This document shows positions 62,601 through 64,000 of a stretch of 64,000 nucleotides of DNA, piece after piece (within the stretch, counting starts at the first letter, position 1; every line of letters begins with the position of its first letter). Both the position numbers and the translations under genes were made by a program. The notes below the pieces were generated by a model. It had not been told where the DNA came from. It searched no databases and saw only the letters and a program-made list of their open reading frames with translations. Source of the stretch: Berberis thunbergii (lineage: Eukaryota; Streptophyta; Magnoliopsida; Ranunculales; Berberidaceae); the NCBI GenBank assembly GCA_003290165.1, contig QNQO01009210.1, positions 164,174-228,173 of the forward strand. The letters are read 5' to 3'.

Positions 62601-64000
62601 ATGTCAAATGGGACATGTTTGACTCAACAAACAAGTTCGTTTGTCTAAACAAAGAAGGAAAACTCGTTCGTACGTTGTAGGCACAATTGGAGGCCAAGTT
62701 GGGTGCAATCCGTGAATACAAGGATTTGAGTGACCAAATGGACTCTGTTTGATTTTTACCTCATGTGGAAAGGTAATAACATCAAATGGGACATGTTTAC
62801 ATAACAAACAAGTTCGTTTGTTCTAAAAAGAAGGAAAACACGTTTGTACGTTGTAGGCTCAATTGCAGGCCTATTTGGGTGCAATCCGAGAATACAAGGA
62901 TTTGAGTGACCAAATGGACTCCATTTTAATTTAACTCCCATGGCACCATAATAACATAAAATGGGGATGTTTGACTCAACAAACAAGTTCATTTGTGCTA
63001 AACAAAGAAGGAAAACTTGTTTGTACGTTGTAGGCTCAATTGCAGGCCAATTTGGGTGCAATCCGAGAATACATGGATTTGAGTGACCAAATGGACTCTG
63101 TTTGATTTCTAACATCATGTGGCAGCATAATAAAGTCAAATGGGAACTATAATAACATCAACAAAAAATAACAAGATTTTGGTGCTAATAAGAAGAAAGA
63201 AACTCGTTCGTACGTTGTAGGCTCAATTGAGGCCCAATTTGGGTGCAATCCGTGAATACAAGGATTTAAGTGACCAAATGGACTCCGTGTTATTTCTAAG
63301 CTCGTGTGGAACCATAATAAAATCAAATGAGTGAATGTTTGACCGAACAAAAGTTCGTTTGTGCTTAACGAAGGAGGAAAATCGTTGTACGTGTAGGCTC
63401 AATTGAGGCCATTTGGGTGCAATCCGAGATACAAAGATTTGATCACCAAATGGACTCCGTTGATTCTCTAATCTCATTGTGGTACCATAATAACGTAATT
63501 TTACTTGGTTGACTGAACAAACAAGTTCGTTTGTGTAACGAAGAAGGAAAACTCGTTTGTACGTTGTTGGCTCAATTGGAGGCCAATTTTGGTGCAATCC
63601 TCGAAATACAAGGATTTGAGTGACCAAATGAACTCCGTCTTAAATTTAATAACCTCACATGGTACCATAATAACGTGTAAAGGGACATGTTTGACTCAAC
63701 AAACAAGTTCGTTGCTTAACGAAGAAGGAAAACTCGTTTGTACGTTATGGGCTCAATTGGAGTCCATTTTGGGTGCAATCAGCGAAGACAACGATTTGAG
63801 TAACCAAAATGGACTCTATTTGATTTCTAAGTCCCGTGAACCATAAAACGTCAATTAGGAACATGTTTGACTCAGCAATAAAGTTATTGGGCTTAACGAA
63901 GAAGGAAAACTCGTTTGTACGTTGTAGGCTGAATTGGAGGCCAATTTGGGTGCAATAGGAGAATACGAGATTTGAGTGACCAAATGGACTCCGTTTGATT
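62601..64000. repeat. Higher-order repeat copy C (partial, rearranged)
   Basis: Starts with monomers 1-3, then one odd monomer (63150-63320) with an altered start (ATAACATCAACAAAAAATAAC), then marks 7, 8, 9 and 10. Monomers 4-6 are missing. Cut by the window edge. Confidence 0.8.

Larger units (their letters stand above)
58245..64000. repeat. ~177-bp satellite, 33 monomers with higher-order repeats
   Basis: The anchor TACGTTGTAGG recurs at 58316, 58495, 58679, 58852, 59024, 59201, 59379, 59557, 59678, 59844, 60019, 60199, 60374, 60553, 60734, 60915, 61089, 61261, 61433, 61611, 61790, 61968, 62145, 62320, 62495, 62671, 62847, 63024, 63211, 63388, 63560, 63741 and 63918. Spacing is 172-187 bp except one 121-bp monomer. 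Shared phrases include AGAAGGAAAACTCGTTTG, GGTGCAATCCGAGAATAC and GACCAAATGGACTCCGTTTG. Monomer variants recur in order, giving a higher-order unit of about 11 monomers. The array continues past the window end. Confidence 0.97.

Noticed and set aside
62756..63139. Minus-strand 127-codon frame as a protein gene
   Set aside because: It is two satellite monomers without an indel; neighbouring monomers have frameshifts.
58245..64000. CRISPR-like direct repeats
   Set aside because: The repeats are contiguous 177-bp monomers without spacers in plant DNA; this is a satellite.

Overview
The window is nuclear DNA from a flowering plant. Evidence is the GT-AG intron structure, a chloroplast-targeted plant gene family, and plant transposable elements (Copia, Gypsy/Athila, LINEs, a tRNA-derived SINE, hAT, Mutator-like and CACTA elements). 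I cannot name the species. No bacterial genes, CRISPR arrays or operons are present.

One host gene dominates. On the minus strand from 49299 to 3717 I could assemble 16 exons, by eye, into one uninterrupted 539-codon reading frame encoding a plastid ABC1/UbiB-type atypical kinase (ABC1K family, closest in memory to ABC1K3). All splice junctions seen are GT-AG and every phase matches. The coding part is about 1.6 kb, but the gene covers at least 45.6 kb because introns 2, 3, 7, 10 and 13 are 5.6-9.4 kb each and packed with transposons. The C-terminal exons are not found and probably lie left of position 1.

Layout, left to right: an old LTR fragment split by a fold-back element (about 40-1370); LINE remains (1390-2880); ABC1K exons 16-14 (3717-4211); an internally deleted Copia element (4257-7011); the first of three related TIR elements (7325-8475); a hAT element (9314-10231); a small LTR element (10966-12876); exons 13-11 (13595-14061); an LTR element with a SINE in its primer-binding site (14232-16260); a degenerate Gypsy element (17363-22177); exons 10-8 (22783-23280); a minus-strand LINE with a large internal palindrome (24246-25890); a short minus-strand LTR element with a clear target duplication (26973-28607); exons 7-4 (28909-30146); a repeat-filled non-autonomous LTR element (30536-34187); LINE fragments cut by a hAT element (34490-38230); exon 3; further Mutator-like and LTR pieces (39340-47321); exons 2 and 1 (47686-49299).

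Upstream of the gene lie a 1.2-kb Mutator-like element with a perfect 9-bp target duplication (49618-50853), an Athila-type Gypsy gag-protease remnant (about 52470-54480), the end of a CACTA element (from 54568) carrying intron-containing fragments that look like a GRIP-domain golgin gene (55501-58013), and a 33-monomer array of a ~177-bp satellite with higher-order repeat structure that runs from about 58245 off the right edge. The satellite array and the CACTA-linked gene fragments are the most unusual parts.

All family assignments come from reading motifs by eye; no database search was possible. Element borders without a stated target duplication are approximate.
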